A stretch of DNA of 64,000 nucleotides from Paenalicyclobacillus ferrooxydans (GTDB taxonomy: Bacteria; Bacillota; Bacilli; Alicyclobacillales; Alicyclobacillaceae): contig NZ_LJCO01000042.1 in the NCBI RefSeq assembly GCF_001399675.1, positions 80,056-144,055 of the forward strand, read 5' to 3'. The translations under genes and the position numbers were made by a program. Shown in pieces: positions 9,416 to 16,931 of this stretch (the stretch's first letter is position 1; every line of letters begins with the position of its first letter). The notes below the pieces were generated by a model that was not told the DNA's origin, did not search any database, and saw nothing but the letters and a program-made list of their open reading frames with translations.

Positions 9416-9443
9416 CGATACCAGCGACAAAGCGCTGGTATCG
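9416..9443 (+). terminator. 11-bp hairpin downstream of the membrane glycosyltransferase
   Basis: CGATACCAGCG pairs perfectly with CGCTGGTATCG around a 6-base loop, about 90 bases after the stop codon. There is no T-tract, so it may be a factor-assisted end or an RNA 3' stabiliser. Confidence 0.5.
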
Positions 9444-9544
9444 AATCACTCTGACACAAACTGAGTGTCTCAGGCTCACCGCATGTCTCTATCCGTGGCT
9501 CCGGTCATTACCACGCCCCATAATGCCTGCTTCGTTGTTTGGCT

Positions 9545-9632
9545 ATTGTTAGAGTAAAATAGATAGACAACGGAATATTCGTTATTCTGATATTGTTAAA
9601 GTAAAATCAGTAGACAACGGATTATCCATAAT
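9545..9632 (+). repeat. two 38-40 base direct repeats upstream of the ComFB gene
   Basis: Two copies start at 9545 and 9592 (period 47). Each begins ATTGTTARAGTAAAAT and continues to AGACAACGGAWTAT. They occupy the leader region of the ComFB-domain gene and may be paired regulator sites or duplicated promoter DNA. Apart from these and the hairpin at 9416, nothing else is seen between 9324 and 9684. Confidence 0.6.
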
Positions 9633-9684
9633 GACGCAAACAGTTCCAAACTTTGTCCACAAAAAATGGCGAGGGGCATGACGC

Positions 9685-9957
9685 ATGAGACACGTTCGAA
9701 ACGCAATGGAATCAATTGTTGAATATATTTACGAATCGGAAATAACCCGTTTACACAAGATGAAGTGCAACTGCGATCAGTGTGTCTCGGATGTCTTTGC
9801 TCTTGCACTGAATCATTTGCCCCCTAGATACGTATCTACGTCAGTGGGCGAAGCCTTCGTAGAGACAATGGTCATGGACATACAGTTAAAACTCGATGTA
9901 GTGAGGGAACTGATGATGGCTGTGGTTACGGTTGAAAACAATCCACGCCATGACTGA
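9685..9957 (+). CDS. ComFB-domain protein (late competence family)
   Basis: The 90-residue protein matches the ComFB domain across its length: an N-terminal helix (AMESIVEYIYESEI), the cysteine cluster CNCDQC, then DVFALALNHLPPRYV and a following GE motif. ComFB was first named from the B. subtilis comF locus, and related proteins in other bacteria have been linked to cyclic-di-GMP sensing. Start is ATG at 9685 with a GAGGGG ribosome site. The gene is monocistronic, away from any comFA/comFC genes. Two GGDEF proteins occur elsewhere in the window, but a direct link is inference. Confidence 0.85.
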   Translation: MRHVRNAMESIVEYIYESEITRLHKMKCNCDQCVSDVFALALNHLPPRYVSTSVGEAFVETMVMDIQLKLDVVRELMMAVVTVENNPRHD

Positions 9958-10067
9958 GTGACACACGCGCGGCATACCAGCGAAGTTTTCCTGAGTCAAC
10001 TTTCAGTTAGTTAACGTTGAGCGAATGAACTCACGCCTCGCCACAGATTCGGCTCCAGGAAAACCTT
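9958..10067. other. intergenic, no feature recognised
   Basis: Start of a 608-base gap after the ComFB gene. Apart from the recombinase relic at 10068-10175, I see no convincing gene, RNA or terminator up to 10565. Confidence 0.4.
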
Positions 10068-10175
10068 GTCGCGTTCACGAAAAGGTTGAACGGATTTCAT
10101 TCGGGTCGTCACCTGTCCGCGCTTACTTCCTCATAAGTCATAACGCCCTAGCCGCATTGGCGCGAATCCTATAGG
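10068..10175 (-). pseudogene. relic of the 5' end and leader of a short tyrosine recombinase
   Basis: Read on the minus strand, this stretch resembles the N-terminal codons of the intact recombinase at 12752-13345 (its MESVQPIRERED region appears as MKSVQPFRER) and continues into the same upstream leader (compare about 13298-13405; shared ATTGGCGCGAAT). The rest of the gene is missing. It is therefore a fourth, decayed copy of the recombinase family that occupies 12.7-15.6 kb, marking an old boundary of that island. Confidence 0.7.
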
Positions 10176-10565
10176 ACCTCACAATACTAGACGCGTTCGC
10201 TCTACCCCGTGACACAATGTCAAGCACGCACACAAAACAGATCGGTAAGTCTGGTTACCCTAACAGACCTCAATGCCGGAGAATATGCGACCTAACTCGA
10301 AAATGATTTTTGCTTGGTGCATGTGATACTTCATCCCATTAGTAGACTCTATGGTAGCCGGTTGAATGTAGCTCAGAGGAAGGGGCTAAGACTCGGGTTG
10401 ATGGTAAGCAAAAAAATCATCTAGGATCACTCAGCAATGCTAATCTCTTGTAATCAAGTTGGCCCGCTGCGCTCCATCACTTCCGGTCAAATATGACTGC
10501 AACCAACGCCGGGTCCCACTCGTCTATCTTGATGGAGTTAAAAAACATTTAGAGGTGATACTACA

Positions 10566-11942
10566 TTGAAATTTCGACCAGTCGTATTTGGCACTATTGC
10601 AGCAGGCGTGATGGCAACACAGACTTTCATGCCTATTGTCGCTCATGCAGCTTCCAACATGAGCAGCTCCAAGGTTCAGTACGCGAAAACGACATTCATC
10701 ATTGCTGGGAAGCCTACTTTGCATCCTGAACACATTGTTGCGAATGACCCATGGTCAGAAAAGGCAACAGATTGGGTTCCGGTGTATTATTTGCAAGAAG
10801 TTCTTCACTCTTTCGGAGTCCATTCTGAATGGAACAGTGGAGATACGTTAAACATTTCGTCGACCCCCACTAGCTGGACCATAAATACGAATGATGCCAC
10901 AGTAGTAAAAACCTTACAGGCAAATGAAATGCAGTTTTCGATCAATGGCGATAAATACACGTTTATGGCTTGTCCGAAGCTCGTTGCCAAAGATCCGGCA
11001 AGTGGTGTATACACCACGTATGTGCCTGTCTATTACGTAGATTTATTTCTAAAGAATCGATTAAATATGAAAGCCATATGGGGAGCAGACGCGTGGAGGT
11101 TATCCCCTCAAACAAGCTACACACCGCCCACTTCCATTCAATCTTTGGCGGTAAATGCAACCGGTCCCGCAGCAATTCAGTACACGCCACAAAAGTCTCA
11201 AACATCAGCCGTTAACCAACAGGTTCTCTCATGGCTGAAGAGTGCCACAACAACAACAATGAACTTACCGCCTTCAACTCCGGGATTGCACTTCGAAGGC
11301 AACATTGGACCCTCTCGCTTGACTATCACCACGGCAGATAAGTCGACAATCAGTATCTACCCGGCGTACACCGTTACAGCAAGTGGTAACCAAGGTACGT
11401 ACCATGTGAATTATGAGCCAAATGTTATCGCTTATGTCTCGGGTAACCAGACGACGTATTTAAACTCCCCTGGACTATACGCATGGCTTAAAAATAACCA
11501 GTGGAAGACGGAATTCACATCCGAGGAAACCTACACACCACCCACTTCTATTCAATCGTTGGCCGTAAATGAAACCGGTCCCGCGGCAATCCAGTACACG
11601 CCACAAAAGTCTCAAACATCAGCCGTTAACCAAGAGGTTCTCTCATGGCTGAAGAGCGCCACAACAACAACAATGAATTTACCGCCTTCAACTCCAGGAT
11701 TGCACTTCCAAGGCAACATTGGACCCTCTCGCTTGACTATCACCACAGCAGATCAGTCGACAATCAGTATTTACCCGGCATATACCGTTACAGCAAGTGG
11801 TAACCAAGGTACGTACCAAGTGAATTATGAGCCGAATGTTATCGCTTATGTCTCGGGTAACCAGACAACGTATTTAAACTCCCCTGGACTATACGCATGG
11901 CTGAAGAATAATCAGTGGAAGACGCAATTTACGTCCAACTGA
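10566..11942 (+). CDS. secreted protein with copper-amine-oxidase-N-like domains and two 138-residue repeats
   Basis: The start is a TTG at 10566 behind AGAGGTGAT. The 458-residue product has a Sec signal peptide (cleavage near AHAAS). Residues about 30-175 hold two stalk-like units of the kind annotated as copper amine oxidase N-terminal-like (NDPWSEKATDWVPVYYLQEVL and KDPASGVYTTYVPVYYVDLFL), which lack any enzyme motif. Two nearly identical 138-residue repeats follow (about 184-321 and 322-458), each starting TYTPPTSIQSLAVN and ending near WLKNNQWKT. It is probably a surface or extracellular protein of unknown function. A paralogue with the same first half and a different C-terminal half is at 33782-34687. 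The gene lies inside the recombinase-bounded accessory region. Confidence 0.85.
   Translation: MKFRPVVFGTIAAGVMATQTFMPIVAHAASNMSSSKVQYAKTTFIIAGKPTLHPEHIVANDPWSEKATDWVPVYYLQEVLHSFGVHSEWNSGDTLNISSTPTSWTINTNDATVVKTLQANEMQFSINGDKYTFMACPKLVAKDPASGVYTTYVPVYYVDLFLKNRLNMKAIWGADAWRLSPQTSYTPPTSIQSLAVNATGPAAIQYTPQKSQTSAVNQQVLSWLKSATTTTMNLPPSTPGLHFEGNIGPSRLTITTADKSTISIYPAYTVTASGNQGTYHVNYEPNVIAYVSGNQTTYLNSPGLYAWLKNNQWKTEFTSEETYTPPTSIQSLAVNETGPAAIQYTPQKSQTSAVNQEVLSWLKSATTTTMNLPPSTPGLHFQGNIGPSRLTITTADQSTISIYPAYTVTASGNQGTYQVNYEPNVIAYVSGNQTTYLNSPGLYAWLKNNQWKTQFTSN
11117..11941 (+). repeat. 414-bp intragenic tandem duplication
   Basis: Copy 1 starts near 11117 and copy 2 near 11531, an offset of 414 bases (138 codons, frame kept). 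They differ by scattered, mostly silent changes; coding changes include Lys/Gln and Glu/Gln swaps. This indicates a recent duplication within the secreted-protein gene. Confidence 0.9.
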
Positions 11943-12201
11943 CATTTAGTGAATCCGCGAACGGACACTCGTGGTTGAAACGTGAACATGCCAATCTCTA
12001 CGCGGAGGCGTGCGCCTAAAACGCCGCCTCCCAGAGTATCAAGCCTCCAAAATCCTGTGTCACGATTCCGATAACCTCGGTCAGGTTATGCCTGCTTTCT
12101 GCTCTTGCTGAGCACAAAACCGGATCCCGCAAGTTCACGGGAACAACGAGTGTTCTCAATCGCAATTTCCTCTACACTGAGTGTACGGTGTATTTCGAAA
12201 G
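11943..12201. other. intergenic, no feature recognised
   Basis: A GC-rich imperfect inverted stretch (GGAGGCG...CGCCTCC, near 12003-12032) could be a weak terminator for the secreted protein. Nothing else is recognised. Confidence 0.35.
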
Positions 12202-12352
12202 CGCGGACAGTTTCCGACACAGATGTGCTATGATAGACCGTTTGATATTCAGACAAAATTTCTCGGAGCAGACTCGGCTCATGACCCGGGGGAAGATGGA
12301 TTTCAACGCTGTAGCACATCTTTGACAGTTTAGTTGTTGAAAACTCAGTCAT
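12202..12352 (-). pseudogene. duplicated 3' end of the MscS channel gene
   Basis: About 110 bases (12202-12312) are nearly identical to the C-terminal codons and downstream DNA of the intact MscS gene (31955-32066), encoding YSVEIHLPPGHEPSLLREIL. The stop codon after EYQTV is changed to TAT, so the reading frame runs on into unrelated DNA. Only part of the terminator hairpin found at 31939-31962 was copied. This is a non-functional fragment about 20 kb from its parent. Confidence 0.8.
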
Positions 12353-12362
12353 CTAGGTCTCG

Positions 12363-12387
12363 AAACCGCGCTGCTGCGCGGTTTTTC
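12363..12387 (+). terminator. Rho-independent terminator without an obvious gene
   Basis: AAACCGCGC and GCGCGGTTT form a 9-bp stem with a TGCT loop followed by TT and C. No intact plus-strand gene ends just before it, so it probably outlived a deleted gene. Confidence 0.65.
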
Positions 12388-12461
12388 TGTTGATAAGTGC
12401 TGTTTTGATGCTGAAAATGTAGGTCAAAAAGTGTTTGGACAGTTGACGACGCTGGCGCGTC

Positions 12462-12605
12462 ATGAAGGCTGAGTTTCTCGGGAAAGAGTTCCTTAGCGTA
12501 CCACCTCCGCCACAGAACCTGGTGCAGGTACTCAAGGCACTGAACGTTCCGCTTCCTGCGAAGGCCATCCACCTGCGTCAGACCTCATCCGGCACCCTCG
12601 TTTAG
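12462..12605 (+). CDS. 47-residue ORF, possible transposase C-terminal remnant
   Basis: The product begins MKAEFLGKEFLSVPPPPQ and continues LVQVLKALNVPLP. The last part resembles the C-terminal ends of some IS4/IS1634-like transposases, but this is only a resemblance. There is no clear ribosome site, yet a good terminator follows 18 bases after the stop, so either a small gene or the tail of a decayed one is possible. Another open stretch in a different frame immediately precedes it, consistent with a frameshifted remnant. Confidence 0.35.
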   Translation: MKAEFLGKEFLSVPPPPQNLVQVLKALNVPLPAKAIHLRQTSSGTLV

Positions 12606-12623
12606 TCCGAATTCAGACTTGAA

Positions 12624-12648
12624 GGCCCCAACTAGATTGGGGCTCTTT
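12624..12648 (+). terminator. Rho-independent terminator
   Basis: GCCCCAA and TTGGGGC form a 7-bp stem around CTAGA, followed by TCTTT. It is placed after the small ORF at 12462-12605. Confidence 0.65.
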
Positions 12649-12751
12649 GCGTTGTAGGGCAAAATACCCCCTACAATCCCTTGCTGGGCCTAGGGGGCTG
12701 TCAAAGATGAGCTTCAATGAAACTATCAAATCTATTAACGCACACCGCTGT

Positions 12752-13345
12752 TCACAGGTTCAACTCCAGATACACCTTGTCCAGTTCATCTTGGGTGATG
12801 CCAATATACGCGAGGGTCACAAATGGGGTTGAGTGATTGAGGAGCTTCTGAATACGCGTGATGTCGACACCCGACTTGTAGGCCTGGTATCCAAACGTCT
12901 TTCGCAGCGTGTGCGTGCCGATCCGCTCCATAATTCCAGCGTACCGCGCAGCTGCGTTGAGAGCTCTCCAAGCCTGCTGCCTGGTGATGGCACCGTTGCC
13001 CTTGCGGCTCTTAAACAGCGGGTCGTCGAGATTCCAACCGGATCGACCGGATCGATAAGATAGGTACTCCGAGATGGCATCTTTGGTTTTCCTGCTAAGG
13101 GGGAAGTGTTTGCTTTTGCCGGTCTTCTGCTCTTTCAGTGAGACACGGTCCTTAATGGCTCCAGTCTCATCGACGACGTCTTTGATGGTCAGGTGCAACA
13201 GATCGCTGATCCGAAGGCCACTGTTCAACCCGAGGATAAAGAGACAATAATCTCTCAGGTTTGTCCCCCGCAGATATTGCTTCATGACTTCAATGTCTTC
13301 ACGTTCGCGAATGGGTTGAACGGATTCCATGCGGATCGCCACCAT
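12752..13345 (-). CDS. short tyrosine recombinase, copy 1
   Basis: This 197-residue protein is made almost only of the tyrosine-recombinase catalytic domain, like FimB/FimE-size invertases, with no separate N-terminal arm/core-binding domain. Catalytic residues are visible: Arg45 (GLRISDLL), His145 and Arg148 (HTLRKT), His171 (LLNHST) and Tyr180 (LAYIG). The start is ATG at 13345. It is clearly homologous to copies 2 and 3 but more distant from them than they are from each other, and shares its leader with the relic at 10.1 kb. It probably acts at short sites nearby, which could move, invert or stack the adjacent cassettes. Confidence 0.9.
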   Translation of the reverse strand: MVAIRMESVQPIREREDIEVMKQYLRGTNLRDYCLFILGLNSGLRISDLLHLTIKDVVDETGAIKDRVSLKEQKTGKSKHFPLSRKTKDAISEYLSYRSGRSGWNLDDPLFKSRKGNGAITRQQAWRALNAAARYAGIMERIGTHTLRKTFGYQAYKSGVDITRIQKLLNHSTPFVTLAYIGITQDELDKVYLELNL

Positions 13346-13445
13346 ATCCGTGCTTGCTTCCTAAGAAATCATAACCCTCTAGCAACATTGGCGCGAATGC
13401 TATCGTATGAGTGTGTTGCGCATATGTATATCAACGGACAATTCG

Positions 13446-14210
13446 TCTGATCACTTTAGGGAGGTTGTCGTGAAAGCAGCGACTTTTTTCGACACCTAGG
13501 AGGTCATACACTCTTCCCGACAGACAAGCGAGTCGTTCACAGCTCGAGATTCAGGTAAATGTTATCCAGTTCCTCCTGGGTAATGCCGATGTAGGAGACT
13601 GTGTTATATGGTGTGGTATGGTTAAGCAATCTTTGGATTCTCGTAATATCAACACCTGATTTGTACGCTTGATAGCCGAATGTCTTTCTAAGTGTGTGAG
13701 TTGCAATATGCATGTCGACCCCTGCTTCCTTCGCAGCCCCCTTTAAGATAGTTCCGATGTACCCCGAAGTCATGGGCCGGTTCCCCTTTCTTTGACTGTG
13801 AAACAATATAGATGAAGGTCGAAGGTGTGGATGCACTGCAAGATACTCGGTTACGGCCAACTTTGCGTTTTCACAAAGAGGAAAATCCTTTGTCTTGCCG
13901 GTCTTCCGCTCTCTCAATTGAACACGATCCCACACAATGCCGCATTCGTCCGCGACGTCCTGGAAAGTTAAGGACAGAAGATTGCTGATTCGCAGACCAC
14001 TATTTATCCCAAGAACGAATAAACAGTAACCTCGAAGATTGTTATGCTTTAGAACCTGTTTAATGGCCTCAATATCCTCACGTTCACGAATCAGTCGAAC
14101 TGGTTCCATCTTTACCGCCACTACTATTAGAATTTTTGTGGCGATCCGATGATAGATCCACGCAGCAGATAAGCTACTCCGATGGTATCAATGCGGCCGG
14201 TATTGCCAAG
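13446..14210 (-). repeat. duplicated recombinase unit, copy A (partner 14878-15645)
   Basis: The whole unit, not just the coding region, is repeated at 14878-15645. Downstream DNA shares TACACTCTTCCCGA, AAGCGAGT and TTTTTCGACACCT; upstream DNA shares CCGATGGTATCAATGCGGCC. The two units flank the toxin-antitoxin pair in the same orientation, so recombination between them could excise or amplify the pair. Confidence 0.8.
13537..14121 (-). CDS. short tyrosine recombinase, copy 2
   Basis: This 194-residue catalytic-domain-only recombinase keeps the Arg (GLRISNLL), HTLRKT and LLNHTT motifs and Tyr177 (VSYIG). The start is GTG at 14121 (product MAVKMEP). It is strongly similar to copy 3 in protein and flanking DNA, and all catalytic residues are intact, so it may be active. 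It lies directly before the toxin-antitoxin operon on the same strand. Confidence 0.9.
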   Translation of the reverse strand: MAVKMEPVRLIREREDIEAIKQVLKHNNLRGYCLFVLGINSGLRISNLLSLTFQDVADECGIVWDRVQLRERKTGKTKDFPLCENAKLAVTEYLAVHPHLRPSSILFHSQRKGNRPMTSGYIGTILKGAAKEAGVDMHIATHTLRKTFGYQAYKSGVDITRIQRLLNHTTPYNTVSYIGITQEELDNIYLNLEL

Positions 14211-14275
14211 CCCGGATATGTGATCCAGTGTTTCAAAATGTTAAATCTGCAATAAGCGGGTCTGGCTGAGGGTGA

Positions 14276-14554
14276 TCATTGCATGCGCATGTGTTTAATT
14301 GACTCTATGTAGGCAACTGTTCCGAGGGGATCCAAAGAATAATAAACCTTGTGGCGGTCAACGACTACACGATATGTACCCAGATATTGTTCCTCTTTGG
14401 AAGGCATACTTGTTCCAAGCACAATGATCTTCTGTTCAATTTCATTCATAAGGTTACGGCGATAAATTGAAGTTTCGTCTGGGGTAAAATGTGAACTCGT
14501 TATACTCTGCAAAAAACGAAGCGATTCCAGTGACCACAAAACTTGTTCGATCAT
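14276..14554 (-). CDS. ParE/RelE-family toxin
   Basis: The 92-residue protein has the ParE/RelE fold signature in its C-terminal half (GTYRVVVDRHKVYYSLDP, then VAYIESIKHMR). Its ATG overlaps the antitoxin stop by four bases (ATGA), the standard coupling of type II toxin-antitoxin operons. Whether it poisons gyrase (ParE) or cleaves mRNA on the ribosome (RelE) cannot be told from sequence. It lies between two near-identical recombinase units, suggesting carriage as a cassette that stabilises the island. Confidence 0.8.
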   Translation of the reverse strand: MIEQVLWSLESLRFLQSITSSHFTPDETSIYRRNLMNEIEQKIIVLGTSMPSKEEQYLGTYRVVVDRHKVYYSLDPLGTVAYIESIKHMRMQ

Positions 14555-14808
14555 GGCTCGGCTTCTCCACGTTCCAACATTTCAAGTGCTTCCTCGGTCG
14601 AGTATACTCGCCCAGCCTTAATGTCTTGCTTAGCTCGAGCAATGGATGCCTTCAACTCAGCGTCGACTTCAATTTCCAGTCCGACCTCATTCATAAACGG
14701 CAACCTCGCCACGAGATATGGAGTTCCGTCTACAATAACAATTGTATTATCATCTCCGATGAAACGCTGAAATTGCTCAGCATCCGCACCCTCAAGTCGT
14801 TTCAGCAT
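14551..14808 (-). CDS. antitoxin of the ParE/RelE-type pair
   Basis: This 85-residue protein precedes and overlaps the toxin. The C-terminal half is helical and charged (VDAELKASIARAKQDIKAG, STEEALEMLERGE), as in toxin-wrapping tails; the N-terminal half (DDNTIVIVDGTPYLVAR) may be the DNA-binding/dimer part. A strong AAAGGAGG site lies 8 bases before ATG 14808. The exact antitoxin family is not recognised; the assignment rests on the toxin partner, size and overlap. Confidence 0.75.
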   Translation of the reverse strand: MLKRLEGADAEQFQRFIGDDNTIVIVDGTPYLVARLPFMNEVGLEIEVDAELKASIARAKQDIKAGRVYSTEEALEMLERGEAEP

Positions 14809-14877
14809 AGGGAAGCCTCCTTTTCCGCAATTGTAGCACCTGACTCAGCACTTGAGTAGCGGTGTCATGGATCTACC

Positions 14878-15645
14878 TGAGATCTGCTGTCTTTAGGGAA
14901 GTTGTCACGAAAGGAACTACGTTTTTCGACACCTGGGCGGTCCTACACTCTTCCCGATAGATAAGCGAGTTGTTCACAGATCGAGATTCAGGTAAATGTT
15001 ATCCAGTTCCTCTTGGGTAATTCCGATGTACGCAAGTGTGTTATATGGCGTGGAGTGGTTGAGCAACTTTTGGATTCGCGTAATATCGACACCTGATTTG
15101 TACGCTTGATAGCCGAATGTCTTTCTAAGTGTGTGAGTTGCAATATGCATTTCGACCCCTGCTTCCTTCGCAGCCTCCTTTAAAATAGTTGCCGCGTAAG
15201 ATGCAGTAATTGGACCATTTTGTCTTGTCCGACTGCGAAACAAAATAGATGTAGGTCGTAAATATGGATACACTGCTAGATACTCCGTTATGGCCAGCTT
15301 CGCGTTTTCACACAAGGGGAAATCCTTCATCTTGCCGGTCTTCCGCTCTCTCAATCGAACACGATCTCTCACAATACCGCATTCATCCGCGACGTCCCGA
15401 ACAGTTAAGGAGAGAAGATCGCTGATTCTCAGGCCACTATTTATTCCGAGCACAAATAAGCAGTAGTTTCGCAGACTCTTATGCTTCAAAACCTGCTTAA
15501 TGGCCTCAATGTCCTCACGCTCACGAATTGGTTGAACTGGCTCCATCTTTATCGCCACCACCATGGAATTTTTCGTGGCAATCCGATGATAGATCACACG
15601 CAGCAGATGAGCCACTCCGATGGTATCAATGCGGCCGGCATTGTA
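14878..15645 (-). repeat. duplicated recombinase unit, copy B
   Basis: This is the second member of the repeated unit described at 13446-14210, containing recombinase copy 3 with matching flanks on both sides. Confidence 0.8.
14974..15564 (-). CDS. short tyrosine recombinase, copy 3
   Basis: The product is about 196 residues from the ATG at 15564 (MVVAIKMEPVQPIRE), chosen by alignment with copies 1 and 2; the frame is open to 15615. Arg (GLRISDLL), HTLRKT, LLNHST and LAYIG motifs are all intact. It sits between the toxin-antitoxin pair and the ATPase-TOPRIM pair, all on the minus strand, so the recombinases and the presumed defence genes lie in one co-directional block. Confidence 0.9.
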   Translation of the reverse strand: MVVAIKMEPVQPIREREDIEAIKQVLKHKSLRNYCLFVLGINSGLRISDLLSLTVRDVADECGIVRDRVRLRERKTGKMKDFPLCENAKLAITEYLAVYPYLRPTSILFRSRTRQNGPITASYAATILKEAAKEAGVEMHIATHTLRKTFGYQAYKSGVDITRIQKLLNHSTPYNTLAYIGITQEELDNIYLNLDL

Positions 15646-15920
15646 AAATATGAGGGATTTTTTCCTTGCAGATTACACAAACGCGAGCCCCGACTCCTTC
15701 TCCTTGTTGATCACAGAAGAATTTCGAAGCTGGGGAAAATGTACTTGTGTTGCATTCATTTTAGAATCCGAACCAGAGTTCCAGAACTATAATCACATCG
15801 AGACAGATCGGCAGATGTTGCACTGATTGGAGGCGAGCGTACACCCGTAACATGGATGAGGGGGCCATCACACTACGAAATTAACGAACTTTCCTTCAAA
15901 CGCAGCTCACCGGACTCAAT
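15616..15920. other. intergenic, no gene recognised
   Basis: The right end of the duplicated recombinase leader occupies the first 30 bases. The remainder separates recombinase copy 3 from the TOPRIM gene; no clear promoter, terminator or ORF is seen. Confidence 0.4.
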
Positions 15921-16931
15921 CTATAGTGATGATTTTACTAACTCGATTAGCTCTGGTAGTTCCTCCAATCCGTCTCTCCGCTCTAACTCCTCCTTCGACC
16001 TCACGTGAATAAATGCTTCCCAGATATCCTTACAGAATCCATAAGTAGCAGTTGGGGTACTTGTTACTACTGATGAACTAGATGAGATAGGTACTGCTCC
16101 TTGAGGGACCAAAGATGAGGCTTTCTTCTTCATATCAACACGATCCTTATGCGGTTCATCTAGCTGAAAAAATGGATGTTGACCCCGGAATCCAGACGCT
16201 TCTAGCCATCTTTGCAGTGCTTCGTCGGGTAGGTAATTCTCGATCTCTCGCTTACTTAGAATATGTAGGTCATATCCAAGTTTCTCACATACCTCTGCCA
16301 CTTTCGCGTGTTCCCGTTGTTTTGATATCAATACCGTACCATCAATCTCAACGTCCCCATCTATAATACAAATCGCTCGGTTGCGGCCCCCTAGTTCTTC
16401 TAAGCAAGCACAAATTGATGATCCACCACCATTATCAAACTTAGCACGATCATCCGAAATGGGGTCTCCTTCAAAAAATCTAAAAACAGTATTCAAAAAT
16501 GTCTTATCGGAACGATTATTTTCTACAACAATCACTAGTCGTTCAATAAGATATCTAGGGACGAGTTCAAGTGTGATGATGTCAAGACGTCGATCCGCCT
16601 TGGATACCGATACTCTCTGGTTTTCTACGTGTATCCTAACCACATCAGTCTCGCTACTCGAATTTTTTATATGATCCACAAAGTCTTCCGACAAGACAAT
16701 CCTGACTAATCTAGCGGGAACCGAGAGACGAGGACCTTGCCAGGTTTTCTTGAAATGCTTTTCAAAAAACTGCGCGTAACGTTTAAAGGGCTCACCTCGG
16801 AAATGTGTAATATCCGACAAATGCAACTCGTGATGTCCTCGGATGACCTTTGCAATCAAACTATCCAGTGTGGATAGAACGTTTACATCCGTCGACGCAT
16901 TCAAGACTCTTTCATCTATTTGTATTACCAT
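15921..16931 (-). CDS. TOPRIM/DUF4435-like nuclease partner of the ATPase
   Basis: This 336-residue protein has an OLD/DUF4435-like TOPRIM pattern in its middle: Glu137 (VIVVENNRSD), Asp191/Asp193 (CIIDGDVE) and the LSKREIENYL motif at about 225-234, which together would bind catalytic metal. The N-terminal 120 residues are not recognised. It overlaps the upstream ATPase gene by 7 bases, so the two are translationally coupled. ATPase plus separate TOPRIM effector is the arrangement of PARIS (AriA/AriB) and of type 2-like OLD systems, which act against phage. The defence role is inferred from architecture and island context; the exact type is open. Confidence 0.75.
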   Translation of the reverse strand: MVIQIDERVLNASTDVNVLSTLDSLIAKVIRGHHELHLSDITHFRGEPFKRYAQFFEKHFKKTWQGPRLSVPARLVRIVLSEDFVDHIKNSSSETDVVRIHVENQRVSVSKADRRLDIITLELVPRYLIERLVIVVENNRSDKTFLNTVFRFFEGDPISDDRAKFDNGGGSSICACLEELGGRNRAICIIDGDVEIDGTVLISKQREHAKVAEVCEKLGYDLHILSKREIENYLPDEALQRWLEASGFRGQHPFFQLDEPHKDRVDMKKKASSLVPQGAVPISSSSSVVTSTPTATYGFCKDIWEAFIHVRSKEELERRDGLEELPELIELVKSSL

